Source: an uncultured bacterium
GTDB lineage: Bacteria > Bacillota > Clostridia > Lachnospirales > Lachnospiraceae
Assembly: GCA_945871045.1 (NCBI GenBank)
Contig: CAMBUC010000092.1
Coordinates: 1 to 7,929 of the forward strand
Direction of reading: 5' to 3'
DNA: 7,929 nt
The notes under the pieces were generated by a model, which saw only the letters and a list, made by a program, of their open reading frames with translations, searched no databases and was not told the origin of the DNA. The position numbers and the translations under genes were made by a program. Positions 6,508 to 7,929 of the stretch are shown here, piece after piece (position 1 is the stretch's first letter; the number at the start of each line of letters is the position of its first letter).

Positions 6508-6828
6508 TTATGCAGAAAAGGTAAATATCTTTTTCTTTTCTTTGGTGCCTGAGGTGAATGAAACTTTGGATTCATCAAGTGCTGATTGGATCGCCGCAAA
6601 CAGTTCATCGATCTGCTCGGTTGAGTAGGTATAGTACTTCTTGTTGGAGAGTTTCTGCAACTTTTCTATCTCCGCTATCACTTTTGAAGTTTGGTTCTCT
6701 GCTCGATTTATAAAGCGCGCTGCCTTGTCTGCCTGTGCTGCTGGCTGGGGTTCTGGTGTCTGGGTTGTTGGATGTGTTGCATCTGTGCTTATCACTGGCG
6801 CTGTTGTAGTGTCTTGAAAATTGTCCAT
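6508..6828 (-). CDS. Small hypothetical protein (106 residues) of a type frequent on Firmicute mobile elements
   Basis: The ATG at 6828 has GGAGG 8 bases upstream, and a good promoter lies at 6880-6908, inside the longer open frame. This makes the short start much more likely than ATGs further out. The N-terminal third (1-35) is low-complexity, rich in Thr, Pro, Gln and Ala, and probably disordered. A helical, charged middle follows (about 36-61, RFINRAENQTSKVIAEIEKL). A conserved-looking tail has SNKKYYTYSTEQIDELFAAI (61-80) and a Lys-rich end (96-100). From memory, the tail pattern of 'LSN, aromatics, EQID, FxAI' recurs in unnamed proteins of plasmids and integrative elements, but no function is known to me. 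It is transcribed as its own unit ahead of the recombinase cluster. It could be cargo or an element maintenance/regulatory protein. Confidence 0.75.
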   Translation of the reverse strand: MDNFQDTTTAPVISTDATHPTTQTPEPQPAAQADKAARFINRAENQTSKVIAEIEKLQKLSNKKYYTYSTEQIDELFAAIQSALDESKVSFTSGTKEKKKIFTFSA

Positions 6829-6879
6829 GTGAATTACCTCCAAATGTATATTTTTCTGCTGTAGGTACCTTACACCGTC

Positions 6880-6908
6880 ATTAAAGCATGATATTTTCAG
6901 AATGTAAA
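6880..6908 (-). promoter_or_regulatory. Promoter of the 106-residue small protein gene
   Basis: On the minus strand, -35 TTTACA (6903-6908, five of six) and -10 TTTAAT (6880-6885, five of six) are 17 bases apart, and the -10 has a TGC extension. The predicted start near 6873 leaves a leader of about 45 bases with GGAGG before the ATG at 6828. Confidence 0.6.
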
Positions 6909-6993
6909 CAGTTTTGGGTTCCAAACTTTTCCGCGAAATCTCTAATTTATGAAGCATTTGCAGGTCGATAAAAATCTGATGATTAAAACACAT

Positions 6994-7583
6994 ATTTTCA
7001 ACGCGTATTTGCTATTTTCATCACGAGGGTCTATTTGTGCAATTTGACGAATGCCCTAAAAATTAGTTGTAAATTTATTTGATCTATCTGCTCTGTAAAC
7101 AACAATTGTATCGGAGCATGTTTCAAATGTAATCTATTGTAAATTTTGTTATGTAATTTGGATTCGGTATCTACTGGAGTTATTTTTTGAATCATCTGCT
7201 GGTGATGTTTATGACCTGTTTTACATCGGTATTTATGGTATGATAGTAACCCTGTCATTCTATTCCAGCAAACATCCATATCACCAATCTGCAATTTTTG
7301 CTTTGTTTTCAAGCTTATTTTTTCTGAAAAACAATTACTTGGTAAAAATATCAATTCATTTTTGCAAAATTATGATATTTTTATATCATACATTTTTTTC
7401 AGAAAATCAATATTTCTTAATTGATAGAAAAATCCACCTCTCAACTTTTTGCTCACTAGTCCCAAAAACTGTAGAAATTTTGTGTAGGAAAGCAAAAGAA
7501 AAGCACTACCGCTAGGGTAATGCTTTATCCTTCTATACTCATCTCTATAAACCGAAATTTTCATGTGCTCAACAAATTGGAAT
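6994..7583. other. AT-rich stretch without a convincing gene
   Basis: No frame here has a good start plus a recognisable product. The longest minus-strand candidate (7031-7279 from an ATG, or from a TTG at 7354) would give 82 or 107 residues rich in His, Lys and Gln (RCKTGHKHHQQM). It has at best a weak GGTGAT ribosome site and I do not recognise it. Plus-strand frames are very hydrophobic and AT-driven. The minus-strand frame over 7370-7564 runs through the terminator at 7500-7526 and is probably not a gene. Otherwise I see only an AT-only inverted repeat (7371-7390, TATGATAT/ATATCATA) and short A/T runs. It may be decayed sequence. Confidence 0.5.
7491..7526 (-). terminator. Rho-independent terminator after the small membrane protein gene
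   Basis: In minus-strand RNA, AAAGCATTACC pairs with GGTAGTGCTTT (11 bp including one U-G pair) around a 5-base loop, and TCTTTTGCT follows, extending the U-rich arm end. On the plus strand the G-U position is a C-A mismatch, so the minus strand is favoured. It lies 58 bases after the stop codon of the gene at 7584-7850. Confidence 0.75.
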
Positions 7584-7850
7584 TTACTTATGTACTGATA
7601 TGCTGTGCCCGCAATTACACTGGTAAGGATAATTTATTGCAGATGTAAGTTTAATCAAGGAATATGCTCTGTTGCAATTTGGACAACGTAATACTTTGGA
7701 AGTAAAAACCTCATACCAAATGACAAACAAAATAAGAGCAATAAAAAACCAATGACTTATTGTTAATGCGAGTACAACAGATGCTGTTGCCAACAGAGCA
7801 AGCACCCACGCAATATAAATGCTTTTGGCAGAGATATTCTTATCGTTCAT
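7584..7850 (-). CDS. Small membrane protein with C-terminal zinc-ribbon-like cysteines
   Basis: The ATG at 7850 has AAAGGAG 9 bases upstream. The frame is open further out to the window edge, but without a ribosome site. The 88 residues hold two hydrophobic spans (about 11-30 and 32-49) with almost no loop between them. A cytoplasmic-type tail follows with CPNC (56-59) and CNC (78-80) about 18 residues apart, enough for a four-cysteine zinc ribbon of the kind seen in many small Firmicute membrane proteins. I do not recognise a named family and the function is unknown. It closes a transcription unit, since a strong terminator follows at 7500-7526. A start just 17 bases after a possible upstream stop (7868-7870) suggests it is the last gene of an operon that extends beyond the window. 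Confidence 0.72.
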   Translation of the reverse strand: MNDKNISAKSIYIAWVLALLATASVVLALTISHWFFIALILFVIWYEVFTSKVLRCPNCNRAYSLIKLTSAINYPYQCNCGHSISVHK

Positions 7851-7867
7851 ACAATCACACTCCTTTA

Positions 7868-7929
7868 TCAAATAGGAATTGGTCTTTCTGTTATTCTTTT
7901 GCAAATACCATAACAAGGCCCGCAATTCC
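7868..7929 (-). CDS. Possible 3' end of an upstream gene cut by the window edge
   Basis: One minus-strand frame reads NCGPCYGICKRITERPIPI and then TGA at 7868-7870, directly before the ribosome site of the 88-residue gene, which is normal operon spacing. A second frame (GIAGLVMVFAKE, stop at 7891-7893) is equally open. The visible stretch is too short to choose, and neither may be real. Confidence 0.2.
   Translation of the reverse strand, partial: NCGPCYGICKRITERPIPI

Larger units (their letters stand above)
4412..7929. mobile_element. Integrated element with a large serine recombinase, left end present, right end outside the window
   Basis: The left boundary is set by the sudden end of a host gene next to a serine recombinase gene that reads towards the junction. 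Base composition changes here. The host genes to the left are fairly GC-balanced, the recombinase is AT-richer, and sequence beyond about 6990 is richer still in A and T. All convincing element genes are on the minus strand. No phage structural, conjugation or resistance gene is visible in the 3.5 kb seen, so the element class (prophage, conjugative, or small mobilisable/skin-like) cannot be decided. The right boundary could in principle lie inside the window, but no continuation of the host gene was found. Confidence 0.65.

Noticed and set aside
6829..6993. N-terminal extension of the 106-residue protein to 161 residues
   Set aside because: The extra ATGs lack ribosome sites, and a good promoter (6880-6908) lies within the extension. 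GGAGG fits the ATG at 6828.
7371..7399. AT-only inverted repeat followed by a T run on the plus strand, terminator-like
   Set aside because: The stem has only one G-C or C-G pair per arm, and no plus-strand gene precedes it. It is expected by chance in DNA this AT-rich.
6994..7929. Right attachment site or the 3' half of the interrupted gene
   Set aside because: No copy of the core near 4411-4422 and no plausible continuation of the protein was found on the plus strand. CRISPR repeats, tRNA and rRNA genes were also looked for across the window and not seen.

Overview
The window looks like a chromosomal segment from an anaerobic, spore-forming Firmicute, most likely a gut Lachnospiraceae. The reasons are strong AGGAGG-type ribosome sites, a RecJ with the form I associate with that group, membrane GGDEF-type signalling proteins, and a start-proximal fragment that resembles a clostridial cell-wall/spore protein. 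No database was searched, so the taxonomy and the family names rest on recognised motifs.

The left part (1-3598) is host backbone, all on the minus strand. It holds the first 190 codons of a multi-spanning membrane protein that runs off the window edge, a full-length recJ (666-2429), and a membrane-anchored diguanylate cyclase (2507-3598) with an intact GGEEF site but no RxxD inhibitory site. A hairpin separates the cyclase from recJ, and a good promoter drives the edge gene. A 140-base divergent promoter region (3599-3738) separates the cyclase from a plus-strand gene.

That plus-strand gene (3739-4419) stops abruptly after 226 codons. It has a cell-wall/sporulation-type protein layout: a carboxypeptidase-regulatory-like beta domain followed by the start of what looks like a SpoIID-like catalytic region. 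It ends where a large serine recombinase gene (4406-6070, minus) begins to converge on it. The simplest reading is that a mobile element integrated inside the host gene. The left junction lies at about 4412-4420, and the right junction and the rest of the host gene lie outside the window. Placement of a serine-recombinase element inside a possible spore gene recalls the skin-type elements that excise during sporulation, but nothing here proves excision.

The element (about 4415 to at least 7929) becomes progressively more AT-rich. On the minus strand, in transcription order, it carries the following: a possible gene end at the window edge, a small membrane protein with a zinc-ribbon-like tail, a strong terminator, about 500 bases without a convincing gene, a 106-residue small protein with its own promoter and ribosome site, a perfect 10-bp-stem hairpin, a 25-codon ORF with a strong ribosome site, an overlapping 100-residue ORF with none, and the recombinase. 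The last three look like one translationally linked unit. Its small products are candidates for regulating recombination, which is inference only.
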